From the NCBI RefSeq assembly GCF_001999465.1, contig NZ_MQMF01000003.1, positions 62,001-126,000 on the forward strand: a DNA stretch of 64,000 nucleotides, given 5' to 3'. Positions 35,647 through 44,271 of this stretch are shown one piece after another. Under the pieces are notes generated by a model. It was not told the DNA's origin. It saw nothing but the letters and a program-made list of their open reading frames with translations, and did no database searches. Each line of letters starts with the position of its first letter. Position 1 is the first letter of the stretch. The translations under genes and the position numbers were made by a program. Source of the DNA: Fictibacillus arsenicus (GTDB lineage Bacteria > Bacillota > Bacilli > Bacillales > Fictibacillaceae).

Positions 35647-35672
35647 GTACGCTGTGGACAAGGAGGATACAT

Positions 35673-35873
35673 ATGAGTGAAGGTTTATTGAAAATGTGGG
35701 TGGCATTAGCGGCCATCGGTCTAATGTTTATTGCAGTTTTTTCAATCATGTTCAGCCGTTCTAAACTATCTGGTGTTATTCGGGGAATCGTTTCTTTTTT
35801 CGCCTGGATCTGTATGATAGTGGCTGGAATACTAATTATAATCGTCGTTTTTAGCGGGCCAGTACAAGGGTAG
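35673..35873 (+). CDS. yphE: DUF2768 membrane protein YphE
   Basis: This 66-residue protein has two membrane helices (about 5-26 and 38-60), a short basic loop (SRSKLSG) and a GPVQG end. Size, topology and location before yphF and spoIVA fit the DUF2768/YphE family, whose function is unknown. AAGGAGG lies before the ATG. It is 14 bases upstream of yphF and probably co-transcribed. Confidence 0.78.
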   Translation: MSEGLLKMWVALAAIGLMFIAVFSIMFSRSKLSGVIRGIVSFFAWICMIVAGILIIIVVFSGPVQG

Positions 35874-35887
35874 AGGAGGAGATCAAT

Positions 35888-36598
35888 TTGCAAAAAAAAT
35901 GGCTGATTCCTTTACTGCTTATCCTTTTTACTCTCTCAGGATGTCTCTATCCTGAAGAACGAAAGCTGCAAAACCGCATGCCTTATCAGGATCAGATCAC
36001 AGCTGTACAGACAGCGGTTGACAACTTTCAGAAAGATACTGGTGTATTGCCTATTAAAACAAAAGAAGCAGACACAGATATCTATCAAAAATATTTAATC
36101 GATTTTAATAAACTCATTCCAAAATATATGCAGGAACCGCCAGGCAATTCTTATGAAAAAGGCGGAACATTTCAATATGTACTGATAGATGTCGAAACAA
36201 AACCAACTGTTAAACTGGCAGATCTTGTTTTAACTGATAAAGTTCAGGATGTACAGGTTGCGTTAAACATCTATATGGATAAACACCGTTATCCGCCGTT
36301 TAAGAAGATTGAGGAACAAGGAAGATACACGCTTGATTATAAAAAATTAGGATTTAAAAAGGATCCTTTCGTTACCAGTCCTTTTACAGGTAAGAAATTG
36401 CCTATGATGGTAAACGGCGATGCGAAAATTTTTATAGATTATAGAAAAGACTTAAAGCCTGCGATCGAGAGCTATAATGATGAGTTGGACAAGCACGAAG
36501 ATATCCGCCATCTGCTAGCAGAACATTCCTTTTTTGTACCAGTCTATTCTGTTCCTTATAAAGTTGAAAACAAAGAGCCTGTTTTTTTAATAAAATAG
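35888..36598 (+). CDS. yphF: Lipoprotein YphF (DUF3939-like)
   Basis: This 236-residue secreted lipoprotein has signal peptide residues 1-18 and lipobox TLSGC with Cys19, followed by LYPEERK. The mature part is soluble and charged, with two similar sections starting QDQITAVQTAVDNFQKDTG and DKVQDVQVALNIYMDKHRYPP, so the domain looks duplicated. The TTG start has GAGGAG at the right distance. Position between yphE and spoIVA matches YphF. The function is unknown; a forespore or mother-cell role is only suggested by the neighbours. Confidence 0.78.
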   Translation: MQKKWLIPLLLILFTLSGCLYPEERKLQNRMPYQDQITAVQTAVDNFQKDTGVLPIKTKEADTDIYQKYLIDFNKLIPKYMQEPPGNSYEKGGTFQYVLIDVETKPTVKLADLVLTDKVQDVQVALNIYMDKHRYPPFKKIEEQGRYTLDYKKLGFKKDPFVTSPFTGKKLPMMVNGDAKIFIDYRKDLKPAIESYNDELDKHEDIRHLLAEHSFFVPVYSVPYKVENKEPVFLIK

Positions 36599-36604
36599 GC
36601 ATGA

Positions 36605-36654
36605 ACTCTCCCTTTTTCTAATACATTCATAGAAAAGGCGGAGAGATTTTTTTT
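36605..36654 (+). terminator. Terminator of yphE-yphF
   Basis: TCTCC-CTTTTTCTA pairs with TAGAAAAG-GGAGA in a long stem and is followed by eight T residues. Confidence 0.75.
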
Positions 36655-36776
36655 GGAAATCCTTATAACGAAACAAGCTTTATAGTTTCATCGGTAGGCA
36701 CTTTAGTGCGCCCTCCCGTTTTAATGGAACTATACAACAGAGAAAAAGAGGTTCCAATAAAAATTTCCGTTCCTTT

Positions 36777-36806
36777 GTCATAATCAATAGGACAAAATCA
36801 TACGAT
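36777..36806 (+). promoter_or_regulatory. Sigma-E promoter of spoIVA
   Basis: GTCATAAT (36777-36784) and CATACGAT (36799-36806) are separated by 14 bases. Both match the mother-cell sigma-E consensus (GKCATATT, CATACAMT) at seven of eight positions. spoIVA is known as a sigma-E gene in B. subtilis, so this is the likely start of its transcription. Confidence 0.75.
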
Positions 36807-36858
36807 GTATTGTCCAAGACTAGCATCCGGAACTTTATTTGGATCGGGAGGGAAACGA

Positions 36859-38337
36859 ATGGAAAAAATCGATATTTTTAAAGATATCGCCGAAAGGACG
36901 GGCGGAGATATCTACTTAGGAGTAGTAGGAGCAGTAAGAACGGGTAAGTCTACATTCATTAAGAAATTTATGGAGCTAGTAGTCCTGCCTAACATTGAAA
37001 ATGAAGCAGAACGTCAGCGAGCTCAAGATGAATTGCCGCAAAGTGCAGCTGGACGCACCATTATGACCACTGAACCCAAATTTGTTCCAAACAATGCGGT
37101 AAAGATTAATGTTGGGGAAGGTCTTGATGTAAATATCCGTCTCGTAGACAGTGTTGGATACGCTGTTCCGAGTGCAAAAGGGTACGAGGATGAAAACGGC
37201 CCTAGAATGATTCATACACCTTGGTATGACGAGCCGATTCCGTTTCATGAAGCGGCCGAGATAGGAACAAGGAAAGTTATCCAGGAACATTCTACACTTG
37301 GAGTTGTCGTGACTACGGATGGCTCTATCGGAGAAATTCCGAGATATGATTATGTAGATTCAGAAGAACGTGTTGTAAATGAGTTAAAAGAGGTAGGGAA
37401 ACCGTTCATTATGCTGATCAATTCAACTCATCCGCATCATCCGGATACACAGCAGCTGCGTAATGAACTATGTGAGAAATATGACATTCCTGTACTTGCT
37501 ATGAGTGTTGAGGGGATGACGGAACACGATATTAACAATGTCCTTCGTGAAGCTTTATACGAGTTCCCTGTATTAGAAGTAAATGTAAATCTTCCAAGCT
37601 GGGTTATGGTGCTAAGAGAGAATCATTGGCTGCGTGAAAGCTATGAAGAAGCAGTAAGAGAAACCGTTCAAGATATTAAGCGTCTGCGCGATGTTGATAA
37701 AGTGGTAGGATTCTTCGCAAACTATGACTTTATTGATGATGCAAGACTCGCTGGGATTGAGATGGGGCAAGGGATTGCAGAAATCGATCTTTTTGCACCG
37801 GATTACTTGTACGATCAGATCTTAAAAGAGGTTGTTGGGGTCGAAATTCGAGGGAAAGATCATCTTCTTCAACTTATGCAGGAATTTGCATATGCAAAGA
37901 CAGAGTATGATCAAGTGGCGGATGCGCTAAGAATGGTGAAGCAAACAGGATATGGAATTGCTGCTCCTGCTATCACCGATATGAGCTTGGATGAGCCGGA
38001 AATAATTAGACAGGGCTCAAGATTCGGGGTTAGACTTAAGGCTATCGCACCTTCGATTCATATGATCAAAGTTGATGTGGAATCTGAATTCGCACCAATC
38101 ATCGGAACAGAAAAACAAAGTGAAGAAATGCTAAGATATTTAATGCAGGATTTTGAAGAAGATCCGCTATCAATCTGGAATTCTGATATCTTTGGACGCT
38201 CCTTAAACTCTATCGTAAGAGAAGGAATACAAGGAAAGATTTCATTAATGCCGGAAAATGCAAGATATAAATTAAAAGAGACGCTTGAACGTATTATTAA
38301 TGAGGGATCAGGCGGTTTAATTGCTATTATTTTATAA
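36859..38337 (+). CDS. spoIVA: Stage IV sporulation protein A, coat morphogenetic ATPase
   Basis: SpoIVA polymerises around the forespore with ATP hydrolysis and forms the base of the spore coat. The 492-residue protein equals the B. subtilis length. It has an N-terminal TRAFAC-type P-loop domain with Walker A in GAVRTGKSTFIKK (about 24-36), switch-like DSVGYAVPS, and the MINSTHPHHPDT segment. The conserved C-terminus ends GGLIAIIL. GGGAGGG stands before the ATG at 36859; the open frame upstream covers the promoter and is not translated. A sigma-E promoter is present and a terminator follows. Confidence 0.97.
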   Translation: MEKIDIFKDIAERTGGDIYLGVVGAVRTGKSTFIKKFMELVVLPNIENEAERQRAQDELPQSAAGRTIMTTEPKFVPNNAVKINVGEGLDVNIRLVDSVGYAVPSAKGYEDENGPRMIHTPWYDEPIPFHEAAEIGTRKVIQEHSTLGVVVTTDGSIGEIPRYDYVDSEERVVNELKEVGKPFIMLINSTHPHHPDTQQLRNELCEKYDIPVLAMSVEGMTEHDINNVLREALYEFPVLEVNVNLPSWVMVLRENHWLRESYEEAVRETVQDIKRLRDVDKVVGFFANYDFIDDARLAGIEMGQGIAEIDLFAPDYLYDQILKEVVGVEIRGKDHLLQLMQEFAYAKTEYDQVADALRMVKQTGYGIAAPAITDMSLDEPEIIRQGSRFGVRLKAIAPSIHMIKVDVESEFAPIIGTEKQSEEMLRYLMQDFEEDPLSIWNSDIFGRSLNSIVREGIQGKISLMPENARYKLKETLERIINEGSGGLIAIIL

Positions 38338-38342
38338 CTTTG

Positions 38343-38371
38343 AGACTCCTATAACCAGGAGTCTTTTTTTT
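38343..38371 (+). terminator. Terminator of spoIVA
   Basis: AGACTCCT and AGGAGTCT pair around six bases and are followed by eight T residues. Confidence 0.85.
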
Positions 38372-38375
38372 ATTT

Positions 38376-38470
38376 AAAAGCATTTGTTCTCCGCTCCAGG
38401 TGTTCGCTTTCCGCAAGGCATGCGGTGAGCTGCCTAGCACATTGCGCCATTACGTGTCTCACTTGCTGCA
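38376..38470 (+). repeat. Dispersed intergenic repeat, copy 3 (remnant)
   Basis: Only the inner part is recognisable: TCCGCTCCAGG, TCGCTTTCCGCAAGGC, TGCGGTGAGC and TTGCGCCATTA in the same order as in copy 1. Both terminal repeats are missing. It lies directly after the spoIVA terminator. The remaining bases to the hbs promoter show no gene. Confidence 0.6.
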
Positions 38471-38637
38471 TGCGTAACACTTTATACCTTAAACATTACG
38501 GACTATTTCATATGAAAATAGAAAAAAGATTCGGAAAGAAAGACAGACTTTTATACCTCTAAAACTCGTTTTTTGTAAAAAAAGGTCAAAAAATAAGGAA
38601 ATTTAAGGGTTGAAACGCTAAAAACGTCGAAAAAAGA

Positions 38638-38664
38638 TTGAATTCTTTAAACGAATCGTATAAT
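38638..38664 (+). promoter_or_regulatory. Likely promoter for hbs
   Basis: TTGAAT (38638-38643) and a perfect TATAAT (38659-38664) are spaced by 15 bases, a little short. It would give a leader of about 115 bases before hbs. The flanking sequence is very AT-rich. Confidence 0.45.
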
Positions 38665-38785
38665 ATAAGGCTTGTTACAGATAAAATAAGTAAAATCCTG
38701 TATATTACATATGAAATTAATACTTTAAAAAAATATTTCACTACCGATATACCTGTAGAGAATTCCTTGAGAGGAGGTGAATGGA

Positions 38786-39058
38786 ATGAACAAGACTGAT
38801 CTTATCAACGCAGTATCTGAGCAAGCTCAGCTTTCTAAGAAAGATGCATCTAAAGCAGTTGACGCTGTTTTCGAAGCGATCACTGGCACTCTTCAAAGCG
38901 GAAGCAAGGTGCAGCTTATCGGTTTTGGTAACTTTGAAGTTCGTGAGCGTGCAGCTCGTAAAGGCCGCAACCCGCAAACTGGACAAGAAATCGAAATCTC
39001 TGCAAGCAAAGTTCCTGCTTTCAAACCAGGGAAAGCCCTTAAGGACGCTGTAAAATAA
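38786..39058 (+). CDS. hbs: DNA-binding protein HU
   Basis: This 90-residue HU protein is the main nucleoid-packaging protein. [29 protein letters not shown] is followed by the [21 protein letters not shown] beta-arm region with the conserved Arg and Pro residues. Codon use is more regular than in neighbours (GCT, GCA, CGT, AAA), as for highly expressed genes. GGAGGTGA lies 5 bases before the ATG at 38786. A strong terminator follows. Confidence 0.97.
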   Translation: MNKTDLINAVSEQAQLSKKDASKAVDAVFEAITGTLQSGSKVQLIGFGNFEVRERAARKGRNPQTGQEIEISASKVPAFKPGKALKDAVK

Positions 39059-39072
39059 TCAATACATAGGGC

Positions 39073-39107
39073 AAAAAGACCGTGATTCGTTCACGGTCTT
39101 TTTTTTA
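39073..39107 (+). terminator. Terminator of hbs
   Basis: AAAAGACCGTGA and TCACGGTCTTTT pair perfectly around a five-base loop and lead into a T run. Confidence 0.9.
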
Positions 39108-39108
39108 C

Positions 39109-39329
39109 GATGTTTTCGTATACATTGTTGCTCTCGATAGTAGTTAATTTCCGCTTCAGGTTGCTCGCTTTCCATGGGGCGTACGGTGAGCCTCCTGCCG
39201 CTTTGCGCCACTAGGAGACTCCACCTGACCGCTCGTCCCATAGGAGTCTCGCACCTTACGCTTCAATCAACTTGCACAGGTAGAAAAAAAGAAAATACCC
39301 AAACAGCAACAATCTTTTAGAAAAGAGCC
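39109..39329 (+). repeat. Dispersed intergenic repeat, copy 4 (full length)
   Basis: The copy runs from ATGTTTTCGTATACATTGTTGC to CAACAATCTTTTAGAAAAG and shares GGTTGCTCGCTTTCCATGG, GGTGAGCCTCCTGCCGC and TAGGAGTCTCGCACC with copy 1. It begins right at the end of the hbs terminator. The rest of the 498-base gap to folE holds only the folE promoter region. Confidence 0.85.
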
Positions 39330-39489
39330 TTTTTTATGTCATGATGAGTTCAGCTTGGGTCTCTTGAGTTACTATTAGCAGCAACAATCATTTTAATATT
39401 TGAAATTTCTCTTTTATACATTTTATATCATACTACATCTAACTGCTAATCTCTTCATCTTCCACTCTTACTGTAAGGGGTTTCTCCTT

Positions 39490-39518
39490 TTGCTATTCTT
39501 TCAGCAGTATGCTAAAAT
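39490..39518 (+). promoter_or_regulatory. Promoter of folE-mtrB
   Basis: TTGCTA (39490-39495) and TAAAAT (39513-39518) are separated by 17 bases, with TG just before the second box, 38 bases before the folE start. Confidence 0.6.
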
Positions 39519-39555
39519 TTTGCTATTGTGTTATTGGAATTGGAGGACAAAGAGC

Positions 39556-40122
39556 GTGGCAGAAGTTCAACGTGAGAAAATTGAAACCGCAGTAAAAATG
39601 ATACTTGAAGCTATTGGAGAAGACCCTGAAAGAGAGGGTTTAATAGATACTCCGAAACGAGTAGCAAAAATGTATGAAGAAGTCTTTCAAGGATTGAATC
39701 AAGATCCAAAAGAGCACTTTGCAACTATTTTTGGAGAAGATCACGAAGAATTAGTACTCGTGAAAGATATACCTTTTTATTCAATGTGTGAACATCACCT
39801 TGTACCTTTCTTTGGCAAGGCTCACATAGGCTACATACCAAAAGGCGGTAAAGTTACAGGACTGAGCAAACTAGCCAGAGCAGTGGAAGCTGTAACAAAA
39901 AGACCGCAGCTGCAAGAAAGAATTACTTCGACGATTGCAAACAGCCTGCTTGAAACACTTGAACCGCATGGTGTAATTGTTGTTATCGAAGCAGAGCATA
40001 TGTGTATGACGATGCGCGGAGTAAAAAAGCCTGGCTCCATGACAGTTACTTCTGCAGTTAGAGGTGTTTTTGAGAAAGATGCTGCAGCTAGGGCAGAAGT
40101 ATTAAGTCTGATTAAAAACTAA
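39556..40122 (+). CDS. folE: GTP cyclohydrolase I (MtrA)
   Basis: FolE opens GTP to 7,8-dihydroneopterin triphosphate, the first step of folate synthesis. The 188-residue protein shows [22 protein letters not shown], the zinc and substrate region [30 protein letters not shown], and [14 protein letters not shown] with the second cysteine ligand. The GTG at 39556 follows GGAGGA by eight bases. An in-frame ATG 156 bases earlier would add a hydrophobic extension absent from the family. It forms the folE-mtrB pair known from B. subtilis. Confidence 0.95.
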   Translation: MAEVQREKIETAVKMILEAIGEDPEREGLIDTPKRVAKMYEEVFQGLNQDPKEHFATIFGEDHEELVLVKDIPFYSMCEHHLVPFFGKAHIGYIPKGGKVTGLSKLARAVEAVTKRPQLQERITSTIANSLLETLEPHGVIVVIEAEHMCMTMRGVKKPGSMTVTSAVRGVFEKDAAARAEVLSLIKN

Positions 40123-40137
40123 GGAGGGTTTCCAATA

Positions 40138-40356
40138 ATGAAATCAGAATTTGACTTTTTTGTTATAAAAGCAAAAGAAAATGGTGTAAATGTAATTGGA
40201 TTAACCCGGGGAACAGAAACAAGATTTCACCACTCAGAAAAATTGGACAAAGGTGAAGTGATGATCGCGCAATTTACCGAGCATACTTCAGCTGTAAAAG
40301 TAAGAGGCAAAGCAGTTATATACACTAAGCACGGTGAAGTAGATACAGAATCATAA
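40138..40356 (+). CDS. mtrB: Tryptophan RNA-binding attenuation protein (TRAP)
   Basis: TRAP forms an 11-subunit ring that, with tryptophan bound, wraps RNA carrying 11 (G/U)AG repeats and blocks trp expression. The 72-residue protein keeps the RNA-contacting residues (Lys35, Lys54 and Arg56; Lys37, Lys56 and Arg58 in B. subtilis numbering). The tryptophan-pocket stretches [12 protein letters not shown] and [14 protein letters not shown] are also kept. AAGGAGG precedes the ATG, 15 bases after folE. Its predicted target is in this window, at 47002-47073 upstream of trpD. Confidence 0.97.
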   Translation: MKSEFDFFVIKAKENGVNVIGLTRGTETRFHHSEKLDKGEVMIAQFTEHTSAVKVRGKAVIYTKHGEVDTES

Positions 40357-40424
40357 GAATAGCTTAAAAGTGAAATTAACTTACCGTTGGCAGGAATGTT
40401 GATAAATACGTGCTGGTGGATAGG

Positions 40425-40449
40425 CTAGGCGGTCAGCCTAGTTTTCTTT
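40425..40449 (+). terminator. Terminator of folE-mtrB
   Basis: CTAGGC and GCCTAG form a six-base stem around GGTCA and are followed by TTTTCTTT. Confidence 0.65.
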
Positions 40450-40537
40450 ATGTCCGAAATAACGATTGAATCCATAAATAATTGGCGACTATGTTATAAT
40501 AATGAGGCGCATTTCACTGTATCTTTGGAGGTATATG

Positions 40538-41239
40538 ATGAACAACAGGGAAAAAATCCAACGTTTAAAAGAGCATACACTTTTATTGATGCAGCATAGT
40601 TATGTCAATAAGTTTCTGACACCTCCAGTTTTTGATGAAGCGAAAGTGTATATAGCATACTGTCTGCTTAGTGAACTTGAATTGGATGAAGCTGTTAAAG
40701 CAGAATATTTCAGTTCAATACTTTTGATACAGTCTGCACTTGACCGGCATGAAGATATCCTCGATGAAGACATCGTTTCACATAAAAAGAGAAGGCAGCT
40801 CGTTGTTTTATCCGGCGACTATTTTAGCAGCCTCTACTATCTGTTATTATCCAGGTGCGAAAATTTAAATTTGATATCAAAGCTCTCAAATGCGGTCCAA
40901 AAAATAAATGAACATAAATCTTATATGCATCATCAAATCGAAAAAAGCAATGTGGAATACATAAAAACCACAGGCCAAATTGAAAGCTTATTGTATATAA
41001 AAGCTGCTGAATCATTTGGTATGCAAAAATATATTCCGTTTATAGAACGCTATCTTCTCATATCCCTCTATCAGAGCAAAGAAAAGAGAATGTCGCTGAA
41101 CGAAGATCAATTAGAATTTTTAAATTCGTGTGAAACAGATTTGCGAGAAAAAAGGATAGATATGCCTCACGTCTTTCAGCGGGAAGACTGCAGCATTTAT
41201 AAATGTATTGAAAATGACTTAATGTTAGGAGAGGGTTAA
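40538..41239 (+). CDS. hepS: Heptaprenyl diphosphate synthase component I
   Basis: HepS is the small, non-catalytic subunit of heptaprenyl diphosphate synthase, which makes the C35 side chain of menaquinone-7 together with HepT. The 233-residue alpha-helical protein has the family pattern ([38 protein letters not shown]). It lacks the DDxxD motifs, as expected. The ATG at 40538 is six bases from GGAGG, while the one at 40535 is too close. It leads the operon hepS-menG-ubiA-ubiX-mqnA-hepT. Confidence 0.87.
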   Translation: MNNREKIQRLKEHTLLLMQHSYVNKFLTPPVFDEAKVYIAYCLLSELELDEAVKAEYFSSILLIQSALDRHEDILDEDIVSHKKRRQLVVLSGDYFSSLYYLLLSRCENLNLISKLSNAVQKINEHKSYMHHQIEKSNVEYIKTTGQIESLLYIKAAESFGMQKYIPFIERYLLISLYQSKEKRMSLNEDQLEFLNSCETDLREKRIDMPHVFQREDCSIYKCIENDLMLGEG

Positions 41240-41243
41240 TCCG

Positions 41244-41948
41244 ATGTTGAGTAAAGAAGAACGGGTTCACTCTGTTTTTGAAAAGATATCAGATCAATAT
41301 GATTATATGAATGATCTTATCAGCTTCAAACAGCATAACAGATGGCGAAATGACACAATGAAACGAATCAGTGTTAAACCGGGCGACAATTGTTTGGACG
41401 TCTGCTGCGGAACTGGAGAATGGACATTTGCGCTTGCGGAAGCTGCAGGTGAAAAAGGTAATGTGACAGGACTGGACTTTAGCGAGAACATGTTGAAGGT
41501 CGGACAGGAAAAATTGAAGAAACGCTCTTTTCCCAACATAACGTTTTTACATGGAAATGCAATGGAGCTGCCTTTTGGAGATAACACCTTTGATGTTGTA
41601 ACAATTGGTTTTGGCCTCAGAAACGTACCTGACTATTTTCAGGCGCTAAAAGAAATGGCAAGAGTAGTGAAGCCTGGAGGAAGAGTAGTTTGTCTGGAAA
41701 CGTCACATCCGACAGTTCCAATTTTCAAACAGGTTTTCAAATTTTATTTTACGTATATCATGCCTGTCTTTGGTAAACTTTTCGCAAAAAGCTATCAAGA
41801 ATACTCTTGGCTGCAAGAGTCAACTGAAGCTTTTTTGACTAAGGAAGAACTGAAAGATCTTTTTCAAAAATCAGGTTTGACCGAAGTAGAAGTAAAATCA
41901 TATGCATTAGGTGCAGCTGCTATGCATACAGGCAAAAAACCGCAATAG
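41244..41948 (+). CDS. menG: Demethylmenaquinone methyltransferase
   Basis: MenG (UbiE family) adds the last methyl group to demethylmenaquinone from S-adenosylmethionine. The 234-residue protein shows [24 protein letters not shown] motif I ([11 protein letters not shown]), [11 protein letters not shown] and [11 protein letters not shown], all typical. It starts four bases after hepS with GGAGAGGG upstream. In B. subtilis hepT follows directly, but here three other quinone genes lie between. Confidence 0.95.
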   Translation: MLSKEERVHSVFEKISDQYDYMNDLISFKQHNRWRNDTMKRISVKPGDNCLDVCCGTGEWTFALAEAAGEKGNVTGLDFSENMLKVGQEKLKKRSFPNITFLHGNAMELPFGDNTFDVVTIGFGLRNVPDYFQALKEMARVVKPGGRVVCLETSHPTVPIFKQVFKFYFTYIMPVFGKLFAKSYQEYSWLQESTEAFLTKEELKDLFQKSGLTEVEVKSYALGAAAMHTGKKPQ

Positions 41949-41964
41949 AAGAGAGCGTTGAAGT

Positions 41965-42828
41965 GTGTGGAAAAAATTTAAGATTATTTTAGAAATGATT
42001 AAGTTTGAACATACCATTTTTGCTCTGCCTTTTGCCTATTTAGGTGCAATAATGGGGAACATTGTTGAAGAAGGAACCATGCCATCATTGTTCGAATGGG
42101 TATGGATTACGTTAGCAATGGTAGGTGCAAGAAGTTCTGCAATGGCCCTAAACCGGGCGATAGATTCAGAGATTGATGGAGCAAATCCGAGAACAAAGAC
42201 ACGCGCAATTCCAGCAAAACTCTTAAAAATAGGTGAAGTATACTTATTTATAGCAGTGTCTCTAGCGTTATTGTTTGTTAGTGCGTACCAGCTTAATATA
42301 CTTTCTGTAAAACTGCTTCCGCTGGCTGTCTTTTTTCTTGTAATTTATTCTTATACGAAGCGTTTTACTTACCTGTGCCACATTGTCCTGGGGATTACAA
42401 TTGCACTCGCACCGCTCGGCGGATGGGTTGGTGCAACTGGTACATTAAGTCAGGAAGCGTTTCTATTATTCTTCGGCGTGCTTTTTTGGACGGCAGGTTT
42501 TGATGTGATTTATGCAACCCAAGATGCGGAATATGACAAGTCACATGGTTTATATTCTATTCCGTCTGCATTTGGCATTGCAAAAGGACTGATAACTGCC
42601 AGATGGCTTCATGCTGCTAGTTTCATAGCTTTCATTACACTTGGTGCAGTATCAGGTATGGGGTGGATTTATTATCTCGGCGTCTTTATTTCAGGCGCTA
42701 TTATGATATATGAACATTCATTGGTAAAGCCACATGATCTATCAAAGCTAGATGTTGCTTTCTTTACGATGAACGGTGTTTTAAGTGTAGTTATGTTTAT
42801 TTTTTCAATAGGGGACCTTTTATTATGA
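41965..42828 (+). CDS. UbiA-family prenyltransferase, MqnP-like
   Basis: This 287-residue membrane protein of the UbiA superfamily attaches a polyprenyl chain to an aromatic acid. Both aspartate motifs are visible: NRAIDSEIDGANPRTKTRAIPA (DxxxD) near residue 70 and YATQDAEYDKSHGLYSIP near residue 175. About eight to nine membrane helices are predicted. Between menG and ubiX/mqnA it most likely prenylates 1,4-dihydroxy-6-naphthoate or its precursor in the futalosine route to menaquinone (MqnP). It is not MenA-like in these motifs as far as I can judge. The start is GTG at 41965, with weak ribosome binding site GAGAG. Confidence 0.82.
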   Translation: MWKKFKIILEMIKFEHTIFALPFAYLGAIMGNIVEEGTMPSLFEWVWITLAMVGARSSAMALNRAIDSEIDGANPRTKTRAIPAKLLKIGEVYLFIAVSLALLFVSAYQLNILSVKLLPLAVFFLVIYSYTKRFTYLCHIVLGITIALAPLGGWVGATGTLSQEAFLLFFGVLFWTAGFDVIYATQDAEYDKSHGLYSIPSAFGIAKGLITARWLHAASFIAFITLGAVSGMGWIYYLGVFISGAIMIYEHSLVKPHDLSKLDVAFFTMNGVLSVVMFIFSIGDLLL

Positions 42829-43415
42829 AAACTTTTACAATAGGGATTACCGGGGCAAGCGGCGCTGTATATGGTATTAGACTTGTACAGGAAATTCTGA
42901 AGAGCGGACACAAAGTGCATCTTGTTGTGACTGAAGCAGGATGGCAAGTATTTAGAGAAGAGCTTCTTTGGAATACAGAGGACCGGGAAGCTTGTCTGGA
43001 AGAACACTTTGCTTCATTTGGCAGTGAACGTTTCCATTACCATACACTCCGCGATTTTAATGCACCTATCGCGAGTGGTTCTTATCAGAATGACGGAATG
43101 GTTATCATACCTTGTTCGATGGGTACTTTGTCTGGTATCGCGCATGGAGCCTCTGGAAATCTGCTGGAGCGTACGGCAGATGTTATGCTGAAGGAAAGCA
43201 GAAAACTCATCTTAGTTCCAAGAGAAACACCTCTTCATAAGATCCACCTGGAAAATATGATCAAAGTTACTGACGCTGGGGGTAAGATCGTACCCGCAAT
43301 GCCTGGCTTTTATCATCTGCCTAAGTCGATCGACGATTTAGTAAATTTCCTCGTAGGAAAAGTCTTGGATAACTTAGGTGTTCATCATGAATTGTTTACA
43401 CGCTGGGGAGACTGA
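42825..43415 (+). CDS. ubiX: UbiX-type flavin prenyltransferase
   Basis: UbiX prenylates FMN to make the prenyl-FMN cofactor of UbiD-type decarboxylases. The 196-residue protein has TGASGAVYGIRLVQEIL, VVTEAGWQVF, IPCSMGTLSGIAHGASGNLLERTADV and LVPRETPLHKIHLENM, all conserved in the family. Its start overlaps the end of the prenyltransferase gene (ATGA). In futalosine-route organisms a UbiX/UbiD pair removes the carboxyl group after prenylation. No UbiD gene lies in this window. Confidence 0.93.
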   Translation: MKTFTIGITGASGAVYGIRLVQEILKSGHKVHLVVTEAGWQVFREELLWNTEDREACLEEHFASFGSERFHYHTLRDFNAPIASGSYQNDGMVIIPCSMGTLSGIAHGASGNLLERTADVMLKESRKLILVPRETPLHKIHLENMIKVTDAGGKIVPAMPGFYHLPKSIDDLVNFLVGKVLDNLGVHHELFTRWGD

Positions 43416-43421
43416 TAGACT

Positions 43422-44249
43422 ATGAACATTGGGGAAATAAGCTATACAAACATCATACCCCTATACTTTTATTTAGACAGAGAACGATTAAAGGAGAACG
43501 GTGTATCAATAACAGATGCTGTTCCTTCTAGAATTAACCGGCTTATGGAAGAAAAAAAGTTAGACATAGGAGGGATCTCCTCTTTTTCTTTTGGAAAAAA
43601 TGCAGACCGTTATAGTCTTATCCCAGACTTATCGGTTTCAGCTTTCGGAAAAGTAAATTCTATTTTTTTGTTTTCGAAATACCGGTTAGAAGAGTTGGGC
43701 GGAAAAAAGATCGCTTTAACGTCCAGTTCTGAAACGTCTGTTGCCTTGTTGAAGATCATCATGCAGCAATTTTACAGAATTGAGCCTTCTTTCGAAGTAG
43801 AAACACCGAATTTCGAAAAAATGATAGAGCTGTATGATGCATGTCTCCTGATTGGTGATGATGCAATTTCAGCCAAAAGAAAGAACAGAAGCTATCATGT
43901 GTATGACTTAGGAGAAATCTGGTATAAAGAGACAGGACTTCCGATGGTTTTTGCTGTGATGGCCTATCGTAAAGAAATGGAAACAGAAAAGAGAGAATTG
44001 CTCTCTTATGTTGGTCAAAGTATGACAGAAAGCAAAGAACGCTGTCTGCGAGAAAATTTTGCACCTGTTGTTGAACGTTCAGTCATTGAGCATGGCGGCA
44101 CTTCTGCATTTTGGGAATCATATTTTAACGGGTTAAATTACGGATTTAATGGCGAACATGAAAAAGGACTTAGTGTTTATTTTCAGCTTGCTAAAGAGTG
44201 TGGATTGTTGCAGACAATACCCTCTATCTTAAAGTTTTCGTATAAGTAA
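43422..44249 (+). CDS. mqnA: Chorismate dehydratase MqnA
   Basis: MqnA dehydrates chorismate to 3-[(1-carboxyvinyl)oxy]benzoate, the committed step of the futalosine menaquinone pathway. The 275-residue protein has the periplasmic-binding-protein-like fold of the MqnA/MqnD family: GEISYTNIIPLYFYLD, MEEKKLDIGGISSFSFG, GKVNSIFLFSK, LTSSSETSVALLKII and ACLLIGDDAI, then LGEIWYKETGLPMVFAVMA. It starts six bases after ubiX. Its presence indicates that this organism makes menaquinone by the futalosine route, unlike B. subtilis. Confidence 0.92.
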   Translation: MNIGEISYTNIIPLYFYLDRERLKENGVSITDAVPSRINRLMEEKKLDIGGISSFSFGKNADRYSLIPDLSVSAFGKVNSIFLFSKYRLEELGGKKIALTSSSETSVALLKIIMQQFYRIEPSFEVETPNFEKMIELYDACLLIGDDAISAKRKNRSYHVYDLGEIWYKETGLPMVFAVMAYRKEMETEKRELLSYVGQSMTESKERCLRENFAPVVERSVIEHGGTSAFWESYFNGLNYGFNGEHEKGLSVYFQLAKECGLLQTIPSILKFSYK

Positions 44250-44271
44250 CAGGCGATAGGGTGAAATAAAA

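Noticed and set aside
39400-39555. N-terminal extension of folE of 52 residues
   Set aside because: The extension is hydrophobic, absent from the family, and overlaps the promoter. The GTG at 39556 has a proper ribosome binding site.
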